From Syngnathus acus (taxonomy: Eukaryota > Chordata > Actinopteri > Syngnathiformes > Syngnathidae): DNA of 64,000 nucleotides. The stretch covers positions 11,641,384 through 11,705,383 of the forward strand of contig NC_051087.1 of assembly GCF_901709675.1 (NCBI RefSeq), in the 5' to 3' direction. Shown piece after piece: positions 12,208-24,388 of this stretch. Position 1 is the first letter of the stretch. Every line of letters starts with the position of its first letter. The notes under the pieces are model-generated. The model was not told the origin of the DNA. It made no database searches and worked only from the letters and a program-made list of their open reading frames with translations. The translations under genes were made by a program, and so were the position numbers.

Positions 12208-15200
12208 ACAGTATGTGCATCTTTCCATTCTACTCCCTCCTTCTTTTCACGTAGCAAAAACATTGGACACACGGTAACAAATAACATTCATGAATAAAAT
12301 ATAGATGTCTCACATGTTACTGTCATGATGCAATTGTTGTGTCAGTCTTCTCTCAGCTTCTTGTCCTGACACGCACATAGAGTGCTTACTATTTACAAGA
12401 CATTTCAGTGTGAGAAAGATTCTATTTTCTTTCATACCATGTCAGTTTCTTTCATCATAAGCCTGTTTTATTGAATGTCATGCTTATGTATATGTATAAA
12501 AGACAGGGCTTGACATTAAAGGGGTCCCTTCCATCATTTTCCATTTTTTCCGCTGTTTTATGTGAAACATGTCAACATGAGTGTGAGGCATGGTTTAAAG
12601 TTAACATCTACACGGTTTGTCATTTACACGCAACAGCTTTTGACAGGCTCAAGTGTGAAAAATTATATCAATTTTAATTTGGCACAGTTTTGACGTAGGA
12701 TTGTGCCTCATTATTATAAGTACAAAAGTAGGCACCCACTTTGTGGTTTCTACAAGCCCACTCAAATCAGGAAACATGTATGATGGAAAAACACGGCATC
12801 TAAAGCTTTTCATCATTGTACTGTGTTCGACACGTTTCCGTGGAAGAAGGCTTTGTCGAGTCAGTGGTCTGTCGCACACGTTATGTATACATTTCCGGAT
12901 GTCAGTCCTATTTGGCTAGTAACTTTTGAAAATCACAAGCAACAGTGGCTGGTGAGCAAAAAAAATAACATCAAGCCCTAGTAATAGGGAAATACAGTGA
13001 TTAATGAAATTAAGTGGAAGGGGAAACACACACAGACACACACAGACACACACACGGTCATACATAATTAATATTTCAAGGTAATTTCAGCACAAGCCTG
13101 TGTCATTTTATTTTATTACAAGTACAAATGTAAAAGGGTAAATGTAAGATTTGTAAGCTAAGGAGAGAAAAAGGAAGAAAAAGAGAAAAGGGAAGTCGAG
13201 TCTTAAGGACCCCAAAAACTCCAGTGCAATATGAATCTCAGGAGTAAAGATATGGTATTCAACTAGTCTGCTTATAGGGTTGCTGACTTTTAATATAAAG
13301 CTTTTCCTCATATATTGCTGCAACAATTTCCAGTCAGCTCTGGCGGTATTGTAAACAAACACAGTCGAGTTGGAATAAATATCAACCAAAGGCAGAGACC
13401 TGTCATAGAAGTTTAGTGTTTTTCATTTGCAGTGTATCCTACCTGCATTATTAAAGGCTTGAGCCAAGTGACACTAAACAGTGGATTTCTCTATTTCTGT
13501 TTTATGGAAATGCTGACCTTTATAAAAGGAGTATTTATTCATAATGTATAAAAAGTTGGTAGTGCCCTATAGTGCCACAACTAATGTGTGCTTCAAGGAT
13601 GTATGATGTCTTCCTTATGATTAAAAACCAACCAAACAAAACAAAACAACAGTGAGAGTAGAATTAAATGTGTCAGGACCAGATGATGATCCCCCAGCCC
13701 ACTACCCCTCACCACAACAGACACCTCTCTCTGTCACTGCTCTACTTTAGAAGTGGGTTGGTTGGACTATGTCTGGGCACTGTATCGGCTGCTCCTTTAC
13801 AGAATCTCTCTGTTCTTATCTTCTGTCATGTCCCTGGGGCCAGACTGACATGATGGACAAAAATCCATCTGACAGCTTTGGAAACACATTCCCAAAAGCC
13901 TTCCCGAATCAATTCCCGGAGGTTTTCCAAGGAACAGCCTAAAGCCCTTCATGGGGCAACATAATGCAAATGCTCATGTGGCAACGCAGACGCTCGGTAG
14001 TCTAGTGCTAGCAACGATAAGATGAACACACAAACATGGTTATAAGGCTTGGAAATGTCTAACAGATGAGTGGCTGTGGGGACAATGCCCAAAGCCCAAA
14101 AGATATACTGACCCACACATGAAGCTTGTATGCGGTTGACAGATGGTTGAGTTGGATGTGAGAGTCCCCAGTGTCTCTGCTCACTACCTGCATTGTGAGA
14201 TGGAACCTGGGACAAGAAGAGATTGGTGTGCAGGAGGGCTTTGTAAACCCAGATAGACAATAGACAGACAATATAGTAAACAGTAACAGATGAAACATTT
14301 TATATTCTTGGAATTGGAATATGAATATTTGATAACTAGCTTCTCTATAGCGAATTCGATTTACGAAGTATAAGCAGTCAAAAAGTAATGAGCCCTGTTC
14401 AACTCATCAAATTTACAGTTCACATTTTTCTCCCCAGAAATTCCAACTGTCTCCAGTTAGAAAATATTTTTTGACGCATCCACTTTGGAAAGTATGTCAA
14501 ACAATGTTTTTTAACAGTTTATATTTAGTCGAATATTTTAACTACACACTGCTGAAATGTCTAGAAAAGAACTAGTCAGGTAAATTGCACAAGGCTGATT
14601 AGTGCCCCTCATACTTTTCAAACATGGTTTACAATGGAAAAAAAAAAATCTCCTCATGGATATCATCATCAAAATATTGCAAAAGTTTCTAAACATGTTC
14701 AGAATTAGATTAAAGTGCCCCGAATTAGTCAAAACATGCAACAAGGGAGTTAACAAAAAGCATAATTGGAAAAGCCATCAAAGGACATGATGTAGTCCAA
14801 AGCGACACCTCAGTTTAAGTTCACAAAATTAAAATCAAAGTATAATGGTCTCTCATGTTTGGACAACTTGTTCTTTTTAAGCAAAAAGAAAAGAAAAAGA
14901 AATAATAGACATAATACCTTTGATTAAATTCAGCTTTTGAACAATATCTGGGGAAAATGTTTTTCACTTATCACGTTGCTTTTTCAAAAAAAAAATCAAA
15001 ACACTAACAATGTGTGAGGAATGTTGTTTATTTTACTTTAACCAGCAAGGCGAACGTGACAAAAACACTTAAAGCTCAAAAAAGCTAAAAATTTGCTTGA
15101 GAATTATCAATTTGATGACGAGTTTGCCTTCGTCTTCCCACACAACACCGCTACTTGAGATGAATGTACATTGGATCTTGTTTTCCCGCCTCACAAACCT

Positions 15201-16227
15201 ACTGAACCCATGAGATATACCTACACTGGTGCAGTGGATATTCTTAAAAATACTGGACCAATCTGCTGGACCAATGATACATAACCAAACTCACAAAACA
15301 GGTGATTTGATGCTTTTGTTGCCACAAGCAATGTCCCTTGTTTAAAGCAGCTCTGTTTGGCTCATAGGAGCTGCAGTCTGCCAAGAGTACTGAGAATAGT
15401 TGCCATTGAATTCTCTGAATTGGGATAGTTTGTCCAAGCTATTCTTCACACACGTTATTATCATCGAGATGGCATTAAGATCTGCTTGAAATTCATTGTA
15501 AATGGGCTTAATCCTCAGAGTTTGAGAAGCTGCTGCACCGCGGGGCACCGCTGTCTTGGCATTGGTGCAGCTTCCAAGCATGCCATTGATGCTCCTCCTT
15601 AAGATCGTATTATGTGAAAGCAGAGCTCAATTTCCATTGCTGTTTGTCAAATTGACTTTCTTTAAATGTTTCTTGAACCACTTGCTTTGGCTCCTGGTCA
15701 GTAGCGGAAAAGAGTGACTTCTTCTTTTAGTATTGGCTACAAACTATGAGTTGAACCCATTATTTGACTAGTTGGTGGGAAGAATACCTCAATGACATAT
15801 GACACACATTAATATGGGGAAGCAGAGTCTTAAAAGAATGGTTTGTTCCAACTACAGGGAGAATCACACTCCTCTGTCGGGACCTTCAGCTTGAGCACAC
15901 AAATAATCAAAGAATATCGCATAATAGCATTAAAAATGACATTCTGACAAAACTGAAACTGTCTAAAAATCTAAAAAACAGTAGTAATTTACAGAGAGCC
16001 CTTCTTGTTTCTAAGAATTTATTCAAAGGTAACTAATTCTCTAATGTCCTGTCCTCTTTTGTTTAACCTCTCTAAAACCACAGAAAATTGTAAATGTTGG
16101 CACTCATATTTGTCCAACAAAAGAAGGCATTCATTAATGACAATAAAATTAGTCATTTGATGGACTGTGTTAAAAAACGTTCGTGTTAAACATTTTAATT
16201 ATGGAACAGTGCTAAGTGTTCGAGATA
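12208..16227. other. Unannotated stretch
   Basis: No gene is recognised in about 4 kb. It holds a CA/GACA microsatellite (13026-13055), a purine-rich strip (13160-13195) and a minus-strand open frame at 15342-15634 discussed under findings. The rest looks unique and AT-rich. Confidence 0.4.
13026..13055. repeat. CA/GACA microsatellite
   Basis: CACACACAGA units repeated three times, then CACACAC. Confidence 0.9.

Positions 16228-16257
<30 letters not shown>
16228..16257. repeat. T11-A19 palindromic homopolymer
   Basis: Eleven T followed at once by nineteen A. It directly abuts a SINE fragment and may be an expanded poly-A from that insertion. The T-A arrangement can fold on itself. Confidence 0.9.
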
Positions 16258-16258
<1 letters not shown>

Positions 16259-16399
16259 TCCCAATGATTCCCGAGCGCGGCACCGCTGCTGCTCACTGCT
16301 CCCCTCTCCCCCAGGGGATGGATTAAAATCACACGGGGATGGGTTAAATGCAGAGGACAAATTTCACCACACCCAGGTGTGTGTGTGACGATCATTGAG
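16258..16399 (+). mobile_element. SINE family A, truncated, fold-back junction
   Basis: From TGATTCCCGAGCGCGGC onward this matches the 3' part of the SINE at 22325-22643 nearly base for base up to ACGATCATTG. The tRNA-like head is missing. The 14 bases just before it (AAAGTCCCAATGAT, partly overlapping the A-run) equal the reverse complement of the SINE's own 3' end, as seen at the start of the minus-strand copy at 37486. The two pieces overlap at AATGAT. The structure therefore looks like a short inverted piece joined to a 5'-truncated body. The ordinary TTTAATC tail is absent. Confidence 0.75.
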
Positions 16400-17138
16400 A
16401 TATTGTGTACAGGACAAGTTGTGTGTGTATATTTGTATGTCTGTCTTTGCACGTGAGTGAACATTAGCTAAACAAAAGGTCCATTGAGTGCTTGAGCCTT
16501 CGCTACACACTGGGCAAACAAACGAGTGTGACACATAAAGCACAGTTCTCTCATGCAGAATGCATAAGCCCTCCAGGCAAGCTTGAAACAAACAGAAGAC
16601 GTGACCATAGACTGGACGAATACATTTTAGAAAATAAGACCTGTACCCATGCATACATATGCATGCAAAAAGTTTGACAGGTTTAATTTATCCTTTGCGA
16701 TGGGTAAGGTCAAAATAAATAAAACAATAAAACAACAGTGGAAAACACACACACACAAAACAGCACTTTAAACATGTCATCCATAAAGCAGTGATTTTGC
16801 TGACAAGAAAAAAACATTCACATTCTGCACCTCTTACCATTTCTCTTTTCTCTCTTGCGCTTAAGCCTCCAAGCTTCTCCCTCACATGTCAACACGGTGA
16901 GAAGTGGCAAAAATAAGCCGTATGCATGAGGTCACTCTGGGACAACAGTATTGTGCATGTGTGCCATACAGTATTGTCAATTCTAACTTCAATATTTGGG
17001 AGCCAAACTACAGGTGCTGTTGACAGAATATTTTCTGCCAACGGAACCATTATGGCCTCTTTCACTCTCTACCAGAAAATGAAGAAGACTTCATCCATTC
17101 CGCAGCAGCTAAATTCACTGGCTACAGCTACAGCTGTT
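16400..17138. other. Unannotated stretch
   Basis: No gene or repeat is recognised other than short CA runs near 16747-16757. Confidence 0.4.
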
Positions 17139-17402
17139 CTTCCTGTGTGAAGTTTGCATGTTGTCGTAATGCCTGCGTGGGTTTTCTCCGAGTACTCCGG
17201 TTTCCTCCAAAAACATACCTGGTATGCCGATTGACCAATCCGAATTGCCTGTAAGTGTGATTGTGTGCATGAATGGTTGTTCGTTTATACTATGTGCCCA
17301 TGCTGGCAACCAGTTTATCGTGTAGCCCACCTATTGTCCAAAGACTGCTGGGATAGGCTCCAGCACGCCCGCGCCCCTCATGAGGATGATAATGGATCGA
17401 TG
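17139..17402 (+). mobile_element. SINE family B, 5'-truncated
   Basis: The landmarks follow in order: TTCCTGTGTGAAGTTTGCATG, GCCTGCGTGGGTTTTCTCCG, ACTCCGGTTTCCTCC, AATGGTTGTTCG, GCTGGCAACCAGTTTATCG, GCTGGGATAGGCTCCAGCAC and TGAGGATGATAATGGATCGATG. This is most of the body of the widespread teleost tRNA-derived SINE. The tRNA-like head with A and B boxes is missing. It has moderate divergence. Confidence 0.8.
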
Positions 17403-20130
17403 TATTTTCGTGGTAATATTTGGAAGACATGGTTCCTCCATGATCTCTCTCTGTGCACGATGCCAGCCCTACAGCATTTTCCTTTCCTCATCTTCAATCT
17501 GATCTTTCCAGGCATGGAGAAGTCCGGTGTGTCTGAGAGGAGATAACTGAGCTATGACTTAAAAACATAATTTTCATGACCAGATGGAATCATTTACACT
17601 GATCGCTATCATGATTCACCATAAATGATTAGTTTATAAAAAAAACATGCATTTGCTATATTTAAAAACTATAATTGTAAATATATCACAATATGTATGC
17701 ACAAGTCAATCAGTATATGGCATGTTTTAACCTTAATAGTGGTACACATAGCTGACATGTTTTCACTGGCAGTCAAGTGGTTGAAGTGGGTGCACCACAG
17801 CCGTCCCTGAACTTAACAGCTTCAAGTACCACTCTAACCATCCCTTTCTTTCCTTTTTTAAATTCTATTATTATTGCAGCGTTCTCAAATTTCAGCAGGA
17901 ATAGCAAAGGAGCTGTTATGTTTCTTGTGTATATTGAAAAGCTGAACACTAAGACAGTTGAACAATTGTGTCCCACGAGGTACCTCGGGCAAAGAAGAGA
18001 GCAAGAGCGCTGTGGTCAGGGACTGACTCGGCATCCATTGGTAAGAAGACATAAGAGATTTCAGACTATGCGGCAAGACGAACAAAAAGTCAGATATACC
18101 AGACTTTCCGCGTCATCGTAGTCATGAAGCATCTTAAATGTCAGACAAACACTTTAGTATGTATGTCACACTACACGGGCTGAAACAACACTTCAAGACA
18201 ACTTAAAACTGGCTTCAACACTACGATTTTTTGTGACATGTCTGTCAGGTCAAAATCAAGCTATAGTCTGTGTGTAGTCTGACCTCAGCATAAGTCAATA
18301 TTGAGAAACCTAAATACATTGTTTTCACATTTTAAAAGAGCCGTGTTCTTGTAACAGTGGACTCTGAAGCCAAATTGATGTTGAGAGATTATTATTAGTG
18401 TTGTGATCATAATTTAGTGGTTTATTTTTTTCTCCAAAATTGCAATAAAATTTGTGCACATGGCCAAATCACTTGTACATGAATAGATCACTCTCTTAAT
18501 GTATTTAATTTCAGTGTCATTTTCATTATGATAAACATGTTTGTATGAGTGTGGCAAGACAATAGTCTTTAGATTTATTCATGGTGCTAGAATTTTTTTT
18601 TAAATTTAGCTCCTGGCTTTGTGAAGAATTTCACTTGGCTCTTCCTTTGTATGTCTGTCTGTAAATTCATACCACGAACCAATTTTGTTCGAAGAATTTA
18701 CATTGCCAGAGGCAAATATAGCACTATGTTGAGCATCTGCCCCCACCGACCTCTCACTGCATATTCAGATTCAGCACTTGGAAAAAAAATCAACAATGAC
18801 TTGATTTTCGAGTATTTCGTATTGTTCACTGTTAATCCAAGAGCTGGACATAATTCTTGGGTTTTAGATCGGTTCTTGTTTTAGATCTGCAGACTTGCAG
18901 TGCAGACCAATTTGAGCTAATTGGACCAAACTCTGCTTCAGTCGCTGCCTTCTGTTTCTGTTCAAATGAGCAGAGCCAGAACGAACATTCTAAACAAAAT
19001 CACAAAGCGAGAAAAATTGAGCGGCGGGGGACAAGGATGGGAAAAAGAGGCAACAGCATGAAGAGGTGGTAAACAATTTCATGCAAATCGAGGGTGAACA
19101 ATAGGTGAGCTTTTAGTCTCTCTCCTTCTCTCTGTTGCTCTCCCTCTCTCCTTCACAGCCAGGGCACAGCTTTTTGACAGGGATAAAGCAGGAAGAGGGC
19201 TGTTTTTCCCTGACTACTGAATGCTCTTTGAAGCATTCCCAAAAGGTTGATCCTATTCAGAGAAAGGTTTCCTATTTCTCTGATGCTCTTCAATAATTCA
19301 TCGTCCTTTTTATGGTTTGGTCTCACTGTTGGAAGGATTATCTAAACCTGGCTGCATATGAATAATATCATTGTGATAGTCTCCCGCCAACGCTGTACAG
19401 TTCAGAGGGTGTTGGCTGTAGATTAAAGAGAAAATAAAGAGTTATGAATGCAAGGCATCACAATTTGGAAAATGGACTGGTATGTTCCCTGTAGGCCTAT
19501 AGGCCAAACTACATTTCTTTGTCTTATTACTCAAAGGACAACGTGTATTTAACCTTTTTTTTATGCCTCAAACATAAGCGTTTTACATTCAGATAAAACT
19601 GGATTTTACAAGGAACACTTAGGTGATTAACTATGTACACAGCACCACTTTCTCGAGTCACATTACAACTTCACTGCTTTGACAACAGAATAAATATAAT
19701 AAACAAGAGATTCAGTTTCAGAAACCTCCATGAGTAATGTAATCTTTAGGCCTGAACCACAGAGTGGGGATAGAGATGTGGGGATGGGGAGCCGCTTTCT
19801 GTAGAATAAAAGATGATGCACATGTAAATGTAAATGAATGAAAAAACAGAACAAATAACTAAATGTGCAAGCCAAAGTGCATAAATATATTAATCAATAT
19901 AAATTTCACTGGCCAAGAAATGTTTTAAATCAGATATTCAAGTAACCTTTTTTTTTTTTTGCTGTGGTTCCAAATACCCTCATTTTTCACAAATTAATAA
20001 AATAAAAAATTTAATATGTAGCATCTACTAGTATACTATATGAATTAAGGGTTGGGTTCAGAAACAGGTGGAATTTATTTCTGAAACGTCATAGCCATAA
20101 ATCACAACGGTAAAGTCCTCATACATACTC
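17403..20130. other. Unannotated stretch
   Basis: No gene is recognised. Positions 18120-18300 contain TCACACTACACGGGC and GTGTGTAGTCTGACC in opposite sense, possibly an old inverted-repeat element. Positions 19190-19440 are unique and balanced in composition. Confidence 0.35.
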
Positions 20131-20258
20131 CATCCGTCCGTCTGACCGCCCGTCCGTCCATCCATCCATCCATCCATCCATCCATCCATCCATCCATCCA
20201 TCCATCCATCCATCCATCCATCCATCCATCCATCCATCCACCCATCCATACATACATA
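20131..20258. repeat. CATC/CCGT tetranucleotide microsatellite
   Basis: About 20 clean CATC units follow CCGT-containing variants. Read on the minus strand it is ATGG/GATG, the unit found at LINE and SINE tails in this window. It creates three overlapping WMDG-repeat frames, which are artefacts. Confidence 0.95.
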
Positions 20259-21968
20259 AAAATACATGATGCTTCACCATTGACAGAGTCTGCAACAAAA
20301 TCGAATACACACAAAACAAAATAAAGTCAAGTTAAAGTCAAGGCCTCAAATGATATGGCAGCTCTAGACTGCTTTGCGGTCATCTCCAGCAGCACAGGGA
20401 GGAACATTGGTCACCGACACGTCAACAGACAGATCATTCAGTCAAAATATTCTGTATTCCCCCTCCAAACCTACAGGGGGCAGAGAAAAAACAACCACAT
20501 CACTATTCACCAAACTTCCTGTCAGATGCCAGGGACAGCCATATTGCCTACAGACTGTCAGAGCTGGGGAACAAAGAAGGAAAAGCCTGTAAGTGAAAGA
20601 AAAAAAAGAGAAAGCGAAGAAAAGAAATCCAAAAAGACTCATCAGTTCCTGGTTACATACAACTGGTTATCAACCCGACTAATCACCCTCTCATTAATTG
20701 TGCAATAGACTGCAAAACGAAAGGAGGAAGATCTGAGTTGTTCTTCTGTTCTAGGAACCAAGGCCCTCTTTCAAGTTAGGGAAAAGAACTGGGGATAATC
20801 AGGACAATCTGACAGTCACATTTGATCAGAAGACCGTGGTGTCACCTTTAATCATGATCATTCAACTTCCAACAACAGGTATTTTCACTTGCACAACATG
20901 AAAAAAAAACTAACTTGAAAAGCTCATTGCTCGAAACGACCACAACAACGCATAAAAAATGAATACAATCTTGTGAATTTAAATTTCAGTAATTTACTTG
21001 ATTTGGGACTTCATATGACATGTGACCCATTTGATAAATTGACTTGATGAGGAGACTTGACTTTAAAAGGAGGAGGACTCCAGAAGTAATTGAATTGCCA
21101 ATATCCATGACGAAGAGAAAAGCAAGGGGTGTACTGCAGTGTTTATGTGGAAGTATTTCTCTGTAATATGCTGTCGACCTGTCTTTTCTTATAGAGGAAC
21201 ACTTCAGTATAGGAAGACATTTGTAAATGTTTTACAGTATGATGCGAGGAATATTGCTATCCTTCATTTAATTTTAATGAGATGAAAATAATTAAAAGCT
21301 AATTCCAGCATATTTTATGCACTTTACACTGAGAATCTTATCTCTTAACCTCTACAACATTCAGAAGACAATTCTAGCTAAGATGAAGCTCTGTATCCAC
21401 AGCGGAGTTATATTGACTAAGTTCCACATAACCAGGCAAGTTGAGAGTGAGCTGACTCGACAAATATGAAACTCGCAATCAGAGATAATTGGCATTTCCG
21501 TGGATGTCAACTTTATTTATTAACCCTGACTCTGTTCTTCCATCTCTGTGAGTGCTCCTATAAAAGTGGCCGTTTGCCCTTTCTTGCTGACAAAACAAGA
21601 ATTCTTTTGCTCTGCCTTTTGTCAGGGGGAGCAAGTGATTCTTATAAAAGCAGAGTTATTCGGAATATACTAATTACTAATTACTGTGGCAAAAAGCAAC
21701 GCTGATAACAGAGTTGATGGAAAGAAATGTTCAATGTTTTTCAGTTCAGAAATGTTCAGTCTAGTGCTATGCAGCAGTCGGCACTGCTGCATCACATTAA
21801 TCACATTAAAAAGGTTACTGTGGTATTTGCAGATTTTGTCTACCCTACCTGATAAATTCTAACGTATATGTTACCGGAAATAATAAAACTATATAGAGTA
21901 CTCCATATAGTATGGTTAGTGAATGTGGTTTAACACGATTACATCGATGACATTAGCCATGGCATGTA
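20259..21968. other. Unannotated stretch
   Basis: Nothing is recognised. At 20351-20708 frames overlap on both strands, with a weak splice-like segment (TGCCTACAG ... GTAAGTG near 20540-20592) but no domain. Confidence 0.4.
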
Positions 21969-22275
21969 CCGTATTTTCCGCACTATAAGGCGCACCTAAA
22001 AACCTCAAATTTTCTCAAAAGCCGACAGTGCGCCTTATAATCAGGTGTGCCTTATATACGGACCAATATTGAGTCACTACAGCAGGCGTGTCCAAAGTCC
22101 GGTCCGCGGGCCAAATGTATATATCTTATATATGGACAAAGTTTTAAAATGGGCCATTCATTGAAGGTGCGCCTTATAATCCGGTGCGTCTTATATATGG
22201 ACAAAGTTTTAAAATGGGCCATTCATTGAAGGTGCGCCTTATAATCCGGTGCGCCTTATAGTGCGGAAAATACGG
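21969..22275. mobile_element. TA-flanked inverted-repeat element, CCGTATTTTCC type
   Basis: The ends are perfect inverted repeats of 28 bp, each beginning CCGTATTTTCCGCACTATAA and continuing into GGCGCACC. TA lies on both sides (21967-21968 and 22276-22277). Length is 307 bp with no coding capacity, so it is a miniature non-autonomous DNA transposon. The TA duplication fits the Tc1/mariner superfamily but does not prove it. The interior is unusual: a 65-bp unit is tandemly duplicated (22125-22189 and 22190-22254), and 22080-22119 is a foreign piece resembling a hAT end. Relatives lie at 48282, 57674 and 62181. Confidence 0.9.
22080..22119. mobile_element. hAT-end-like fragment nested in the inverted-repeat element
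   Basis: CAGCAGGCGTGTCCAAAGTC followed by CGGTCCGCGGGCCAAA resembles the end of a common fish hAT family (GGGGTGTCCAAAGTCCGGCCCGCGGGCC). Only one end is present. Confidence 0.6.
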
Positions 22276-22324
22276 TATAGGATATGCACAGGTTGAACAG
22301 AAAATGGCTTAAGTATAAAGATCA

Positions 22325-22643
22325 TGCCATCTCAGTGGCCTAGTGGTAGAGTGTCCGCCCTGAGACTGGAAGGTTGTGGGTTCAAACCCCGGCCGGGTCA
22401 TACCAAAGACTATAAAAATGGGACCCATTGCCTCCCTGCTTGGCACTCAGCATTAAGGGTTGGAATTGGGGGGTTAGATCACCAACTGATTCCCGAGCGC
22501 GGCACCGCTGCTGCTCACTGCTCCCCTCTCCCCCAGGGGATGGATTAAAATCACACGGGGATGGGTTAAATGCAGAGGACAAATTTCACCACACCCAGGT
22601 GTGTGTGTGACGATCATTGGGACTTTAATCTTTAATCTTTAAT
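22325..22643 (+). mobile_element. Full-length tRNA-derived SINE, family A
   Basis: The tRNA-like head carries an RNA polymerase III A box (TGGCCTAGTGG, 22336-22346) and B box (GGTTCAAACC, 22379-22388). The body runs through TGCTTGGCACTCAGC, GCGGCACCGCTGCTGCTCAC and CACACCCAGGTGTGTGTG, and the tail is a TTTAATC repeat. Length is about 320 bp. Copies at 35687 and 37486 (minus strand) are very similar, suggesting recent spread. Such elements are copied by a partner LINE's reverse transcriptase. An open frame of 60-74 codons inside it is incidental. Confidence 0.92.
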
Positions 22644-23747
22644 GTTCAACAAAATGTTGAACGTTAAATGAGAAAACACAATATGAGTGATTTCACAGGG
22701 AAACTCAGATTGACCTTTTTCCTGGACGAAACTAAGATTTCAGGGATTGCTATGTGACTAAATGCACAATTACACCGAGAAGAAACAGTAGATCTGCAGT
22801 GTAGGCTACTGTCTGTCTGTCTATCTTGTCGATATATCCAGTGGCAGCTGGTGGTATGTCTTGATCTGTGTTGATGTGACAACAGCTGCTTAATGGAAAA
22901 GCAGCAGGTATAATTGAACAGGCTACTTTCATCAAGAACACAGCAGACTAGTAGATTAAACCTTCCAAGTGCTACATTGTGAAGGCTCTACAGTAAAGCC
23001 TCATTTGTGAGTTAGGTAGGCATAGAAACAGATCTGTACGCTTAGAATAATCTGAAGGTCCTTGCCCGTGTCCTTTGGATTGGATCATTCGGAACGATTC
23101 GCTAGTGTCTGGTTTTGTTCACTCTTGAAATATCTTACAGTTTACCTGTTGTCACCATTCTCTTTCCTTGGTCTGAAATGATAAGCACAGCAAGCTTTAG
23201 TAGGAAGATATAAATGTGGTTTGGGAACTGTTTAGTAATCTGAGATATGTGCCTGCCACCTGGATATATGGACTGGACTCGGTAATGAATCATTGGTGTT
23301 TTCACAGGATGAACAGTGGTAGACTGTCAAAATTAGCTCTGGGAGATGTGTAATTAAACCAGCTGTCCTTGTGCTATACACAGGATGCACATCCGAGTGA
23401 GACACAGCTCCTAGTTTCTTTTTATAGTAGAATAGTTTTTGGTTTTATTTTGCTGGCAGCTTTTGAGTCAAAATACACATTTCACATATTGTATGGTGAA
23501 TGAGCAATGCTAGAACTTTCTCGACAATCACTTTTAGATTCTAGCTCAGCAGTCAGAAGCAGTGGTGGTGGGGGGATCCCAGTTGATACTGGTGAATCCC
23601 CCCCACTAGTTGTTGACGGTAATGTGGCAGTTCCCCCACCGGTGAGGCCATATTCCAGTCAGTCAAGTTCATGAATGGAGAAATAGAGTAAACCTTTTCT
23701 CCATTCACAGTAACCTTCCTCTATATTCAAGACCAAAATAGTCAATG
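22644..23747. other. Unannotated stretch
   Basis: No gene is recognised. Positions 23570-23640 contain short inverted CCCCCAC/GTGGGGG motifs of unknown meaning. Confidence 0.4.
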
Positions 23748-24148
23748 TCCATCCATCCATCTTCTTCCGCTTATCCGGGGTTGGGTCACGGGGGCAGCAG
23801 CTTTAGGAGGGACTCCCAGACTTCCCTCTCCCTAGCCACTTCATCCAGTTCACCCCGGGGGATCCCAAGGCGTTCCCAGGTCAGCTGAGAGACATAGTCT
23901 CTCCAGCGCGTCCTGGGTCGACCCCGGGGTCTCCTATCGGTGGGACATGCCCGGAACACCTCCCCAGGGAGGCGTCCAGGAGGCATCCTGATGAGATGCC
24001 CGAGTCACCTCATCTGGCTCCTCGTAACGTGGAGGGGTAGCGACTCAACTCCGAGTCTCTCCCGGATGACCGAGCTTCTCACCCTATCTCTAAGGGAGAG
24101 CCCGGACATCCTGCGGAGAAAACTCATTTCGGCCGCTTGTATCCGAAA
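23748..24148 (-). pseudogene. 5'-truncated LINE, reverse transcriptase C-terminus
   Basis: Read on the minus strand the frame gives AEMSFLRR, LSLRDRVRSSVIRE, GHLIRMPPGRLPGEVFRACP, GRPRTRWRDYVSQL and WESLLKLLPP, then a stop. This is the C-terminal end of the ORF2 protein of a common teleost non-LTR retrotransposon; the clade is not certain. One in-frame stop (TGA, 24005-24007) replaces a Trp codon. After the coding part come GGATAAGCGGAAGAAG and an ATGG tail. AGTCAATG flanks both sides (23740-23747 and 24149-24156), a target-site duplication typical of target-primed insertion. At 401 bp it is a dead, 5'-truncated copy. Confidence 0.88.
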
Positions 24149-24344
24149 AGTCAATGTTTTCCTACTAAATATTGTTGTTGTTTTTTTTGCCTCAAGGCCT
24201 TATAATGTTCTCCACACTGCACTTGTACATATAAATCGTGATTACCACTTTTATTTTTTTATAGTCAACTTTACTACACCTGTGGGGTTCCAAGTCTAAA
24301 GTGAAGATTTGTTTATATTCACCCATCAGAAAACAAAACATCTG

Positions 24345-24378
<34 letters not shown>

Positions 24379-24388
24379 CACACACACA
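24345..24388. repeat. CA dinucleotide microsatellite
   Basis: CA units with two CTCA interruptions. Confidence 0.93.

Noticed and set aside
20058-20319. Three overlapping WMDG-repeat frames
   Set aside because: Translation of a CATC microsatellite.
20540-20592. 35-nt segment between TGCCTACAG and GTAAGTG
   Set aside because: Splice-like ends, but no conserved peptide and frames overlap on both strands; weaker than the other candidates.
22325-22400. tRNA gene at the head of SINE family A
   Set aside because: The A and B boxes belong to the SINE; the stems are not conserved and the element recurs elsewhere.
22428-22610. Similar 60-codon frames in three places (also 35706-35888 and 37510-37692)
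   Set aside because: Recurring because the same SINE family A body is present three times; no evidence that the SINE encodes protein.
23786-23986. 66-codon arginine-rich minus-strand frame taken alone
   Set aside because: It is the C-terminus of a truncated LINE protein, not a separate gene.
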